Shown here: positions 1 through 8,100 of the stretch, in pieces
Position numbering within the stretch: position 1 is the stretch's first letter
Layout: every line of letters begins with the position of its first letter
Source: Candidatus Latescibacter anaerobius SCGC AAA252-E07
Lineage (GTDB): Bacteria > Latescibacterota > Latescibacteria > Latescibacterales > Latescibacteraceae
Reading direction: 5' to 3'
Length of the DNA: 17,798 nt
NCBI GenBank assembly: GCA_000403035.1
Contig: AQSL01000139.1
Coordinates: 1 to 17,798, forward strand
Notes under the pieces: model-generated
Seen by the model: only the letters and a program-made list of their open reading frames with translations
What the model was told of the DNA's origin: nothing
Databases searched by the model: none
Translations under genes and position numbers: made by a program

Positions 1-111
1 CAGAATGAAAATATGTATATAATATTAGAAAGAATTGAGAATTTTTATCCTGAAAAACGGCTTTGTTCCCACTCTGTAAATAAAAATGTTATCTCAGAAC
101 TGTCCGGTTAA
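1..111 (+). pseudogene. 3' end of an unidentified gene, probably interrupted by the insertion sequence
   Basis: Frame 1 is open from the first base of the window to a TAA at 109-111, which lies inside the left end of the insertion sequence. About 36 residues are visible and they match no family I recognise. If the element (about 97-1826) and one copy of the flanking direct repeat are removed, the frame continues in register through 1838-1882 and ends at TAA 1880-1882, overlapping the stop of the convergent methyltransferase gene. This suggests that the insertion replaced the last ~15 residues of a real gene with four codons from the element. The visible part is short and AT-rich, so chance openness is possible. 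Confidence 0.35.
86..96 (+). repeat. Left copy of 11-bp direct repeat (candidate target-site duplication)
   Basis: ATGTTATCTCA here is identical to 1827-1837. The last two bases (CA) coincide with the first two of the extended inverted repeat, so the true duplication may be 9 bp (ATGTTATCT) or 11 bp. Confidence 0.6.
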
Positions 112-114
112 ATT
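95..114 (+). repeat. Left terminal inverted repeat of the IS
   Basis: CAGAACTGTCCGGTTAAATT pairs with the right end at 17 of 20 positions; the core TGTCCGGT is identical. Confidence 0.75.
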
Positions 115-139
115 CTGTTGATTGCTTTATGAAAAGCCC

Positions 140-205
140 CCTTCTTGTCCTTCGGACATCCTTGTCTCGTCCTGATATAAGTTTACACATTAAAGGACAA
201 GGAGG
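140..205 (+). promoter_or_regulatory. Candidate RNA structure hiding the orfA ribosome-binding site
   Basis: Bases 140-150 (CCTTCTTGTCC) can pair with 195-205 (GGACAAGGAGG), giving 11 consecutive pairs with one G-U and burying the whole GGAGG Shine-Dalgarno of orfA. A second segment, 159-166 (TCCTTGTC), can pair with 196-203. The hairpin TGTCC/GGACA at 146-158 competes with the first pairing. Transcripts entering from outside the element would contain all these parts, so the likely role is to limit transposase translation from read-through RNA, as known for IS10 and related elements. The pairing is visible in the sequence; the function is inferred. Confidence 0.5.
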
Positions 206-210
206 CAAGG

Positions 211-582
211 TTGAAAGAGAGCCTGAGGATTAATTTTACTGAAGCATTTAAGCTGCATGTTGTGGAGGAAGTGGAATCGGGAAGAATAACACAGTCGGAT
301 GCGGGACGGAAGTATGGTATATTAGGGCATTCGACGATATTGAAATGGAGTCGTAAATACGGAAGACATACATCACAGAGAAGCCCAAGAAATACGGGGA
401 TGAGAATGGATAAGAAGGAGAACGAGCTACTTTTACTGCAGAATGAAATAAAAGCATTGAAGCAGGAGTTAGAAGATGCACGGTTAAAGAACGTGGTACT
501 GGAGACATTGGTTGATGTTGCAGAGCGGGAACTTGCTATCCCGATCCGAAAAAAGTATGGAGCCAAACGGTCCGTGAGGTGA
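211..582 (+). CDS. IS3-family transposase OrfA (DNA-binding subunit)
   Basis: This is a 123-residue protein. Residues ~11-52 form the helix-turn-helix region that binds the inverted repeats. Residues ~68-106 are a leucine-rich coiled coil of the dimerising leucine-zipper type found in IS3 OrfA proteins. The start is TTG at 211, supported by GGAGG at 201-205 with five bases of spacing; no in-frame ATG fits better. The ending, with basic residues Arg113-Lys114-Lys115 encoded by CGA AAA AAG, carries the frameshift site. The stop (580-582) overlaps the GTG start of orfB by four bases. OrfA alone normally regulates transposition, while the OrfAB fusion is the transposase. Its translation may be held back by the upstream RNA pairing at 140-205. 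Confidence 0.92.
   Translation: MKESLRINFTEAFKLHVVEEVESGRITQSDAGRKYGILGHSTILKWSRKYGRHTSQRSPRNTGMRMDKKENELLLLQNEIKALKQELEDARLKNVVLETLVDVAERELAIPIRKKYGAKRSVR
549..555 (+). other. Programmed -1 ribosomal frameshift site (A AAA AAG)
   Basis: AAAAAAG lies in the orfA frame exactly as A AAA AAG (CGA-AAA-AAG, codons 113-115), the canonical -1 slippery heptamer. After slippage, reading continues at base 555 in the orfB frame, which is open without interruption to 1526, giving a predicted OrfAB fusion of 438 residues. A possible stimulating stem, GGCAGAT 583-589 with ATCTGCC 615-621, lies 27 bases downstream. Confidence 0.85.
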
Positions 583-1526
583 GGCAGATGGATACACACG
601 GCAGTATACGTGAGATCTGCCGACTGTTTGGCAAAAGCCGTCAAGCATTTTATCAGCTTGAAAAACGTCGTATACGGGGACATATTGGTGATGAGATTTT
701 GTTGATGTATGTTCGTGCGATACGAGCTCGTCAACCCCGAATGGGTACTCGTAAGCTGTACGCATTGCTGAAAGCTGTTATACGTGAAAATGGCATAAAG
801 ATGGGGCGCGACAAGTTTTTTGCCGTGCTTCAGGCGCACGGGTTACTGGTCAAGCCTCGCCGCAAGCGGATAAAGACCACTGACTCGAAGCACGTGTATC
901 GGAAGTATCCGAACATCATCAAGGGATATGAGTCATGCGGACCGGAACAGATATGGGCGAGCGATATAACCTACATATCGACTCAAAAGGGATTTGTGTA
1001 TGTATCGTTGGTGACCGACCAGTATTCGAAAAAAATCATGGGGTACTATGTTCATCCTACTTTGGAAACGGAAGGTACGCTTAAGGCGCTGAAAATGGCG
1101 TTGAAGAATCGCAGCCATTCAGAAACGAGACTGATCCATCATTCGGATCGGGGAATACAATACTGCAGCAAGGAATATATCAGCCTGCTGGAACGCAACG
1201 GCATCCAGATCAGTATGTCCGCTCCGGGTAATCCTTATGAGAATGCCATAGCAGAACGGGTAAATGGAATAGTAAAAACGGAATTCTACCTCGATGGCTA
1301 CTTCAGGAATATCGAACAGGTTCGCCAGGTGCTGAAAGAATCGGTGTATGTTTATAATAACAACCGACCCCATACAAGCTGCGATTATTTAACACCGGCA
1401 CAGGCGCATCAGCAACAGGGGATCTTAAAAAAACGCTGGCGTACATATAAAAAGAAAGTACCACCACAGCAAATATATGAGGATACCCGAAAAGCAGTGG
1501 AACAATTGATGGTCAAAATAATGTGA
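579..1526 (+). CDS. IS3-family transposase OrfB (DDE integrase core)
   Basis: This is a 315-residue catalytic subunit. An N-terminal HTH_21-type region (residues ~20-110) precedes the rve/DDE core. The catalytic triad is visible: Asp129 in WASDITY, Asp190 in HHSDRGIQY, and Glu226 in ENAIAER. Thirty-five residues lie between the second Asp and the Glu, the DD(35)E spacing typical of IS3. The C-terminal YNNNRPH motif is also typical. The listed start is the GTG at 579 that overlaps the orfA stop, but the main product is expected to be the OrfAB fusion made by -1 frameshifting at 549-555. It would cut and join the element ends, passing through a circular intermediate in this family. The frame is intact with all key residues present. 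Confidence 0.93.
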   Translation: MRQMDTHGSIREICRLFGKSRQAFYQLEKRRIRGHIGDEILLMYVRAIRARQPRMGTRKLYALLKAVIRENGIKMGRDKFFAVLQAHGLLVKPRRKRIKTTDSKHVYRKYPNIIKGYESCGPEQIWASDITYISTQKGFVYVSLVTDQYSKKIMGYYVHPTLETEGTLKALKMALKNRSHSETRLIHHSDRGIQYCSKEYISLLERNGIQISMSAPGNPYENAIAERVNGIVKTEFYLDGYFRNIEQVRQVLKESVYVYNNNRPHTSCDYLTPAQAHQQQGILKKRWRTYKKKVPPQQIYEDTRKAVEQLMVKIM

Positions 1527-1663
1527 AAACAACAAAAGTTATCAACATTTCAACATCTTTCAACAAAAGAAAAAAGTAGCAAAAAAGAAAATTACCACTA
1601 CTAACACTGTAAACATTTTTTAGGACTTGACAAGGAATATAAATTTTTATTTCACAAGTAGTT

Positions 1664-1706
1664 GCCCCCTCCGGGGGAAAGTCGGGCGTAAGCCCGGAAA
1701 GGGGGC
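1664..1706 (+). other. GC-rich double stem in the IS 3' region
   Basis: Within the ~300-base non-coding stretch after orfB (1527-1826), otherwise AT-rich and without a gene, GCCCCCT (1664-1670) can pair with AGGGGGC (1700-1706), enclosing CGGGC-GTAA-GCCCG (1683-1696). An alternative local hairpin is CCCCC-TCC-GGGGG (1665-1677). No U tract follows on the plus strand, so it is not a standard intrinsic terminator. GCCCCCTT also occurs near the left end (136-143), in inverted orientation to AAGGGGGC (1699-1706), forming a subterminal inverted repeat. Its role is unknown. Confidence 0.55.
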
Positions 1707-1806
1707 GAAAAAAACAAACATGCTCATGAAGCAAAGTATGTATCCATTAATTATCTTATAATTTGTAATTACTTGTCTTTAAATAGGTTTATATGTTTTA
1801 AAGTAT

Positions 1807-1826
1807 AATTTTACCGGACACTACTG
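1807..1826 (-). repeat. Right terminal inverted repeat of the IS
   Basis: Read on the minus strand it is CAGTAGTGTCCGGTAAAATT, the 17/20 partner of 95-114. Confidence 0.75.
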
Positions 1827-1837
1827 ATGTTATCTCA
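1827..1837 (+). repeat. Right copy of 11-bp direct repeat
   Basis: ATGTTATCTCA is identical to 86-96 and directly abuts the extended right inverted repeat. Confidence 0.6.
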
Positions 1838-1878
1838 TATTTCAAAAATTCTGCACCATGTAATTTCCATATAATGAA

Positions 1879-2637
1879 TTAACAAAAACCATTTCTTTTT
1901 TTCCATTCATACAGTGCAATAGATGAGGCGACCACTGCATTCAGACTATCGACACCCGGTTTCATCGGAATTGAGATTTTGAAATCCGGACACAAATCAT
2001 CAGGCAGTCCCGGACCTTCCATACCTGCAAGAAGTGCAAACCTTTCGGGAAATTCAAACTCATGAATGCCGACACCCTCAGAAGAAAGGGCAACGACCGG
2101 TAGAGGTAAGCGCCCAAGTTCATGAATTGATGCTCCTGTCATAAAATCAACATTGAAAACCTGAGCACCTGATGCACGAATACTTTTGGGATGAAATGGA
2201 ACCGCTGCTTCATCAAGCAACAAAACGTTTCTTACACCAAATGCTGCTGCAGATCTGATAACAGCACCGACATTTGCGGGATCCTGAAAGGGAACAAGAA
2301 GTAATACTTTCTCGTTAAAAGTCTTATAATTAAATCTTTTGATCTCAGGAATACTCACGATAAGCAGAGGATATTTGGTATCGTATAAATCCAGTTCGCG
2401 AAATAATTCACCTTTCAATCTAAACACACGCACTCCTTGAGGTATGCGTGTGGGCAATGACTTTATTTTATTGGAGATAATATACTCTTTAACAATCTCC
2501 GGTTTATAATCTAAAATGTCTGAACAATTTTTCCCGCCCGCTACAATAGCTTTCCTGTGCTTTTTTATACCCCTGCCTGTTAGGAGCGATCGCCATTCTT
2601 TCATGGATTTATTCGCAGGGCTTGTTATTTCTATCAT
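1879..2637 (-). CDS. SpoU/TrmH-family RNA 2'-O-ribose methyltransferase
   Basis: The protein transfers a methyl group from S-adenosylmethionine to a ribose 2'-OH in rRNA or tRNA; the exact target cannot be read from the sequence. Counting from the longest open start at 2661 (260 residues), the three SpoU motifs are: motif 1, QDPANVGAVIRSAAAFGV (126-143, Asn130 and Arg136); motif 2, LAGMEGPGL (211-219, Glu215); motif 3, residues 231-253 with SLNAVVASS and Asn241, which form the trefoil-knot SAM site. The N-terminal ~100 residues resemble the substrate-binding domain of the family. I list the ATG at 2637 because homologues usually begin with a sequence like MIEITSPANK. ATGs at 2652 and 2661 are alternatives, and none has a clear Shine-Dalgarno. 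The stop overlaps the end of the disrupted plus-strand frame. It appears to be a single-gene unit. Confidence 0.88.
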   Translation of the reverse strand: MIEITSPANKSMKEWRSLLTGRGIKKHRKAIVAGGKNCSDILDYKPEIVKEYIISNKIKSLPTRIPQGVRVFRLKGELFRELDLYDTKYPLLIVSIPEIKRFNYKTFNEKVLLLVPFQDPANVGAVIRSAAAFGVRNVLLLDEAAVPFHPKSIRASGAQVFNVDFMTGASIHELGRLPLPVVALSSEGVGIHEFEFPERFALLAGMEGPGLPDDLCPDFKISIPMKPGVDSLNAVVASSIALYEWKKRNGFC

Positions 2638-2661
2638 ATTATTTTTTAACATAGTATGCAT

Positions 2662-3191
2662 TCTTTTTTGTGGAATACCCGTAAAGATTTAACTGAATAT
2701 TTTTTCTATACTATACGATTATTTTCTTGAATTCATTCAGTATGGTCATTTCTATAAATATAGAGATAGAAACCATTTATGTCAAATACAGTATTGTTCA
2801 GATTGTCATACCTTTTCCTCTCCACATGATTGAACATGCAAAGTATCAAGCGAAAGGCATACGAACAAAATATTTTTTCTGTCTTCGGTCTCCGAGCTTT
2901 TGTACCTCTTACATTCCGTCACTTTTTAAGAGGGCGGTAAAAAAGTTCTTTTTCACGCACCCTGTCATGAAATATAAATCGTTTGTTGCTGTCAAGGGCA
3001 TGTAAATCAACGCTTCGCGCCGGCCCATTGAAAGCTCATTATCCCGCAAGTATGAGTTTATTACCACGCTTCTAGATAATTCACAATTATACCGAATATG
3101 AATGTATAAAAATATTTGGTTTTTTGTCCGGAATCTTTTATGTATATTCATATCAAATAGAACACATTAAACTTGACCGGAGAATACCTGT
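2662..3191. other. Non-coding gap between divergent genes
   Basis: About 530 bases separate the methyltransferase (minus) from the FnIII lipoprotein (plus). Short open frames here (for example around 2727-3005) have no Shine-Dalgarno and an unlikely composition, so I call no gene. It must hold the promoters of both flanking genes, but I see no convincing -35/-10 pair. The only notable structure is the inverted repeat at 3096-3153. The segment 3000-3040 is locally GC-richer (CTTCGCGCCGGCCC) without an obvious reason. Confidence 0.6.
3096..3153. repeat. Imperfect inverted repeat upstream of the FnIII lipoprotein gene
   Basis: ATATGAATGTATAAAA (3096-3111) and TTTTATGTATATTCATAT (3136-3153) are imperfect reverse complements. 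The outer ATATGAAT/ATTCATAT is exact, with two extra bases in the right arm. It ends 39 bases before the start codon and could be a 5'-leader hairpin or a protein-binding site. Confidence 0.4.
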
Positions 3192-4163
3192 ATGTTATCC
3201 AAATATCTATATGCAAATGTTTTCGTTATATTACTGTGGTTTAATGGTTGCTCATCCTCATCGACAGGCGATAAAAATATCGATATTACACCACCGCCGG
3301 TACCCTCAGGTATCGAAATTACAAATATCGGTAACGGCGCAGTGAACCTGGAATGGGAACCTGTTCCGGATAAAGGTCTTGAGGGGTATAACGTTTACTG
3401 GCTCGGTGAATCCGAGGTTGACACGCTCAGCGCAAACCAACGTTTCGTACAGATAAATTATGCAACCATTACCGGGCTTGATTACGACATACTTTACTAT
3501 TTCGGGATATCAGCCGTAGATAAAAACGGCAATGAAAGTGCAATTTCTGTCCAGATCAGCGGAAAACCACTCAATACAACAAGCCCTTCGCCACCATCAA
3601 ATGTCCAGATAGTCGCCGAAAACATCGATTATCCTAAAATCGCAGTATTCTGGTCTCCGAACACCGAACCGGACCTTGATCATTATAACATTTACCGGGC
3701 ACTCGATTCCAACGAGCTTGATGATCCGCTCTCCTTTGTTTCTTTAGCCACACGTGAGAACTACGCTGATATTAACGTGGATACCGGAATGAAATATTAT
3801 TACCGGATAACCGCCGTCGACAAGGGCGGCTGGGAAAGCACCCCATCTTCAATTGTCAGCGATTTTATTCTCCCGCCGGTTGAACTTATTTCTCCGGTAA
3901 ATTATCAGTACGTAACCAAAACTCCAACATTCATGTGGGAAAAAATTGATAGCGCCGTAAGTTACAACATAATTCTCTCAACTTCCCGCATAGGCGGTGA
4001 AATATGGAATATATTAATTGACGGCAGCAAGACTCAAATAACATATAACGGGAAAATAAAACTCATCAGCGGCAATACATATTACTGGATAATCGGGGGA
4101 ATAACACGAACCGAAATAAATTCAATCAGCGAGGTAGGTACATTCGTGGTACGAACCGAATAG
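3192..4163 (+). CDS. Secreted lipoprotein with fibronectin type III domains
   Basis: This 323-residue protein has a hydrophobic N-terminus (residues 6-17) ending in FNGC. Cys20 would be lipidated, although Phe at -3 is atypical for a lipobox, and a serine-rich linker follows. Two FnIII-type beta-sandwich domains are visible, ~34-126 (NLEWEPVPD, GYNVYW, YYFGISAVDKNGNES) and ~131-224 (AVFWSPNTEPDLDHYNIYR, YYYRITAVDKGGWES). A third, more divergent Ig-like domain spans ~230-321 (SPVNYQYVTKTPTFMWEKI). The start ATG 3192 has GGAG about nine bases upstream. No catalytic motif is present; a surface-exposed binding or structural role is inferred. It stands alone, convergent with the beta-barrel gene. 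The third domain resembles the extra C-terminal domain of the PilP-like protein in this window. Confidence 0.8.
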   Translation: MLSKYLYANVFVILLWFNGCSSSSTGDKNIDITPPPVPSGIEITNIGNGAVNLEWEPVPDKGLEGYNVYWLGESEVDTLSANQRFVQINYATITGLDYDILYYFGISAVDKNGNESAISVQISGKPLNTTSPSPPSNVQIVAENIDYPKIAVFWSPNTEPDLDHYNIYRALDSNELDDPLSFVSLATRENYADINVDTGMKYYYRITAVDKGGWESTPSSIVSDFILPPVELISPVNYQYVTKTPTFMWEKIDSAVSYNIILSTSRIGGEIWNILIDGSKTQITYNGKIKLISGNTYYWIIGGITRTEINSISEVGTFVVRTE

Positions 4164-4188
4164 TATCTTGAAAGAACGCTTCTATCTC

Positions 4189-4235
4189 AAAAACATACCT
4201 TCCCATCGTTCCGGTACCATACGAAAGGATTTTTC
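4189..4235. terminator. Candidate bidirectional terminator between convergent genes
   Basis: CCTT (4198-4201) and TCGT (4206-4209) pair with ACGA (4221-4224) and AAGG (4225-4228), leaving a 4-base bulge. ATTTTTC follows on the plus strand and, read on the minus strand, TATGTTTTTGAG follows. The placement between the FnIII lipoprotein and the beta-barrel gene fits, but the bulged stem makes it only moderate. Confidence 0.4.
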
Positions 4236-4279
4236 ATTTCGAACCTTGACAATAAACAGAAACGGAGCCGAAGGGAGTT

Positions 4280-5062
4280 TTAATCCTTTTCTAATCCCTG
4301 GCTTATAGCAATACTGAATTCAGCTTCATCCATGTTTCTTATACCGACCTGAGCCGAAATTCTATACTCGTACGGCAGAATAAAATCCAGTCCGATGAAA
4401 CCGTAAATCGGATTAAGATTTTCAAATGAATTCCGTTCGGGTTTTGTACTACTCGTTATAGCGTTTCCGATTTTTGTCATTTCCACATCCTGTATCCACC
4501 ATTTTATCTGTGAAAAACCTACGCCAAAGTTCAGGTCGACAATATCCATACGTTTTGCAATACCCAGACCGGCATACATATCCGCCCATTTTAATTCACG
4601 TTCTTTCGAGAAGCTGGATAACGCATCGAGTTCCCACTGAATATCATCATCCGTTTTAAAGAAAAAACCACCGCCCTGCAGGAAAACTCTCGTCTGGGAG
4701 TCTATAAAATTAAGCAGTCTCAACCGTGCTCCCGCACCGAAACCGAGTTCCATATTACTGTCGTAATTTTTAACAGCGTTACTCTTTTCCTTATAATCCA
4801 GCATTAAACTTGCACCACCCGCTTTTACATATATGTCAAACCAGTCGTTCAATCCGGTTGTCACTTTTACCGAAACCCTTTCCGATGATGTAGCAAGACC
4901 ATCGGTATCAAGTTCATACTCATGCATTATTTTTGAGTATTCGATTCCGACAAAAAGATTCTTCTTCCCGACCTGTACTCCCGGATTACTCAATATGTCG
5001 GCACATAGTTTGCCGGGATTAAATATCACAAGTATAGATAAAGCTACGAGTATATTTTTCAT
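4280..5062 (-). CDS. Predicted outer-membrane beta-barrel protein
   Basis: I do not recognise a named family. From ATG 5062 the protein is 260 residues, with a typical signal peptide (MKNILVALSILVIF, cleavage likely after LCA near residue 22). The mature part has alternating hydrophobic/polar stretches rich in Gly and aromatic residues (for example MELGFGAGARLRLL, VFLQGGGFFF, MYAGLGIAKRM, LNFGVGFSQIKWW, IYGFIGLDFIL), the pattern of transmembrane beta strands in small outer-membrane proteins. The chosen start has AAAGGGG upstream; a longer open frame to 5128 lacks such support and would put the signal peptide inside. It lies 104 bases after the Ig-repeat lipoprotein gene with no visible terminator between them, so it may be the last gene of the pilus operon and could anchor or export that lipoprotein. 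That role is inference. Confidence 0.7.
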   Translation of the reverse strand: MKNILVALSILVIFNPGKLCADILSNPGVQVGKKNLFVGIEYSKIMHEYELDTDGLATSSERVSVKVTTGLNDWFDIYVKAGGASLMLDYKEKSNAVKNYDSNMELGFGAGARLRLLNFIDSQTRVFLQGGGFFFKTDDDIQWELDALSSFSKERELKWADMYAGLGIAKRMDIVDLNFGVGFSQIKWWIQDVEMTKIGNAITSSTKPERNSFENLNPIYGFIGLDFILPYEYRISAQVGIRNMDEAEFSIAISQGLEKD

Positions 5063-5166
5063 AAGTTTATTCCCCTTTACAAAACCACATATACATGCTT
5101 TTGGATAATGTATATCGTATATCCACATACTCTAACAGACGTAACTGTCAGTTTATAATCATTATC

Positions 5167-8100
5167 TCACGGTGCCGTAGTATTACTGAAATATATGGGC
5201 GGACAAACCGCTGTTATATTACCATTGGGGCTATCCAATTTCACGGAAACATTTACATCTGTTGCTTCATTTATAGTAACCAAATTATTCGTGAGGGTAA
5301 ATCTATAAATGGTGGTTCCCGGTGAATTTGTCGTCATCTCCTTGGTTGACAAAATGCCGACGCCTGAATATACTGTCATTGAGGAACCGCCCATAACAGG
5401 ATTACCATTGATATCATGAAGTCGTATTGTTATAGTCGCAGTTTCGCCTATATACAATGAATATTCGTCTGCCGTAATGTCAAATGTAGCCACCTGCAGT
5501 GAAAATATTATCGGTATGAAATTCCAGGCAATAACCTGTTCCCCCTCATCATCAATACCTTTTGATAGAGCCGTTATCAAAGCTATACCATTATTCGATT
5601 CGCCATCTCCATCGTAATCAAACACCGGGTCAGGGCTGCCATCCCAATCATAATCAAACGGAGCAGCACCATAGATATCTTCCAGGGTATAGTATTCCGG
5701 TCCAAAGGACTGATAATTCGGATTCATTAATTTACTGGAGTTTCCCAGGGTCGGAAAAGGATTTCCGGCATAAAGGGTAACATACGTTACACCTTCGTAA
5801 ACTTCCGTATAATACTCCGATTCCGTAAGTGTCACAATTTCGGGCGGAGCTTCTTCCGTAAATCCTGTACTCGTCGTAATGATACCCCCGGTCGTGGTGA
5901 ACCAGACAGCAGTGCCTGATGGAACCGGATTATTATATTTATCACCAACCAGAACTGAAATTGAGGATTTACTGAATTCCGTATTCAGTTCACCCGCAAA
6001 AATATTGAGCGGACCACCGGCAAGAGTTATCCTGGATTCGGTGAACGGATCGTTCGGATCCGAAGTATCAAGATACGGCGGGCCGGAATATACCATAAAT
6101 TCCGTGGTTTCACTTTCAACCTCAGGAACCATTATATTTCCGTTTTCATCAACTACCGTTGCTCTTATCCGGACTGTCCCTGATACAATACCGGCATGGA
6201 ATGATACCCTCGCCGCACCGTTTACTGTCGGAACGGGTTCGCTTGTATGCATATCACCGGTAATGTGAGGACTCAATGAAGCCTCGGTATCTACAAATCC
6301 GACAAGTTCAAATTTAACGAGATTGCTGTCGGCAACCGCATTATTCTTGTCATCTTTTACGAGAGCCGATACGATAAGGGTAACGTTACGTCCCGATCCC
6401 TGGATTCCGACAGTCTTGGGCTCAAATGCCAGATCTATTGACAACGGCGGACCGGGAACAAGAAATACGTTTATATAATCATACACCGTACCAACTGAAA
6501 CCTTGATTCTTGCAGTACCGACCGTATTTGATGAAAATGTAGCGGCAGCGACGCCGTTAGTAGAATCTGAAAGAACTGAGTTTGTAATTTCTCCGAGATC
6601 CGTTTCAAATTTAACGGTTGTCGGTGTCGTAATTACCGTACCGTCGAACTTCTTGATAATAGCTCTTATAACGGTGGATTCGATGCCATCCGCACGTATA
6701 CTGGAGTCGTCAACCTTAAGCTCAATTGCGCTCACTTCATTGACAATACTACCTACCTCTTCGAAATCCACATAGATGACATCCTCATAACTTCCTGATT
6801 TGGCGGTAATTTTAACTTTTGCAGGATTTTTATCACTCGTTAACTGGGTTATGGCAGCTCCATTAACAGAACGTGCAAAAACCGGATCGAGTGTTCCGCC
6901 TTCGGTTTTAAAAGATACGATTGTTCCATCGGGAACATTTTCCGTTGAACCTGCATTATCAAATAATACTGCCCTGACAGTAACAAACGATTTTCCATCC
7001 GCCGGAATAATTGTCGGTTCGGCTGTTAATGAAAAATATGCCGGTTTGAATCCTGGCAGCGGGAAAACAACTTCTCCCTTCTCGCCTCCGGCCGATACGG
7101 TCAACTCAACCGTTTTTCCTGCGTCTGAAGGAGAATAAACCAGTTCCGTGCTGGCTACACCCTCAAGAGTCGGTACCTGATCTGAAATAACTCCTGCATT
7201 GCCCTTAAGTGAAAAACTAACGATTGTTCCGTCAACAACTTTGTTACGGTTCACATCAGAAACAATAGCGGTAATTTCCACGCTGTAGGTACCATCCTCA
7301 TTTTCCCCGAACTCTGCACTATACCCGACTTTTACCGTTTTCGGCTCCCCGGAAATGGTCAGCGCTAAAACATTCGATATTATATTTCCTGCTCGTGCCT
7401 GAATCTCAACACCATCACGTTCCGAACCATTAATTCCGGTAACAAATGATACAATGGCCTGTCCACGGTTATCCGTATCTGCAGTTCCGGGAGTAATTTC
7501 TTCACCGCCGCCCGGACCCTTAATGACCGTGAATGTTACCGTTTCACCCGCTTTCGGATTACCGGTTTCGTCATAAACGGTGGCCAGAATATTAGCTGAA
7601 CTGCCTCCCAGCTTTACCGTCGGCCTGTCTGACCGTATCACAATCGAATCCGCTTTTGCCGCTTTGAAACTCACCGTCACAGAAGATGTAACCTGCGGAT
7701 CTTTAATTGATGCCGAAACGGTGGCTGTACCGGCTGAACTTCCGCTAATCAGTTCTGCGGTAATCGATCCATCTTCATTCGCTGCAATATCGCCAATGAA
7801 ACCAAGCGTTGTCGAAAAAGATATGTCGTCAAGAGGTATCGCAGCAACTTCACCGTTCAGGTCACGTAATATAGCGGAAACATTGGTTGTTAGTCCGCCG
7901 GCATAAATTTCTTCATCTTCGGGTGATAATGAAAAGGTATAATTTGTGAAATGTACGAGAACACTGTCTTCAGAACCAATTGATCGAACGTAAATAACTG
8001 CATCTCCGGCAGTATCCGAACTAACATATGCCGTTATAATCCCTTCAGTCGAGGTGGAATCAATGACGGATGTTCCGCTTGAACTTCCATCTGCAGTATA

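Larger units (their letters stand above)
95..1826 (+). mobile_element. IS3-family insertion sequence, ~1.73 kb
   Basis: The element carries a two-gene transposase (orfA, orfB) between inverted repeats. The obvious tips are TGTCCGGTTAAATT at 101 and, reversed, TGTCCGGTAAAATT ending at 1820. The similarity extends outward: left CAGAACTGTCCGGTTAAATT (95-114) and right CAGTAGTGTCCGGTAAAATT (1826-1807 on the minus strand) match at 17 of 20 positions. The direct repeat ATGTTATCTCA sits at 86-96 and 1827-1837. The element is longer than the usual 1.2-1.5 kb of IS3 elements because about 110 bases precede orfA and about 300 bases follow orfB. Both reading frames are intact and the frameshift site is preserved, so it may still be active. 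Confidence 0.88.

Noticed and set aside
183..839. A 218-codon minus-strand frame across orfA and the start of orfB
   Set aside because: It is antisense to two intact transposase genes and has a Ser/Thr/Phe-rich composition typical of reversed coding sequence.
1664..1706. The GC-rich stem after orfB as an intrinsic terminator
   Set aside because: On the plus strand it is followed by an A-rich, not T-rich, run; on the minus strand the T run lies before the stem instead of after it.
2727..3005. A 92-codon plus-strand frame in the gap before the FnIII lipoprotein
   Set aside because: There is no ribosome-binding site, the composition is that of AT-rich non-coding DNA, and an opposing frame of similar length overlaps it.
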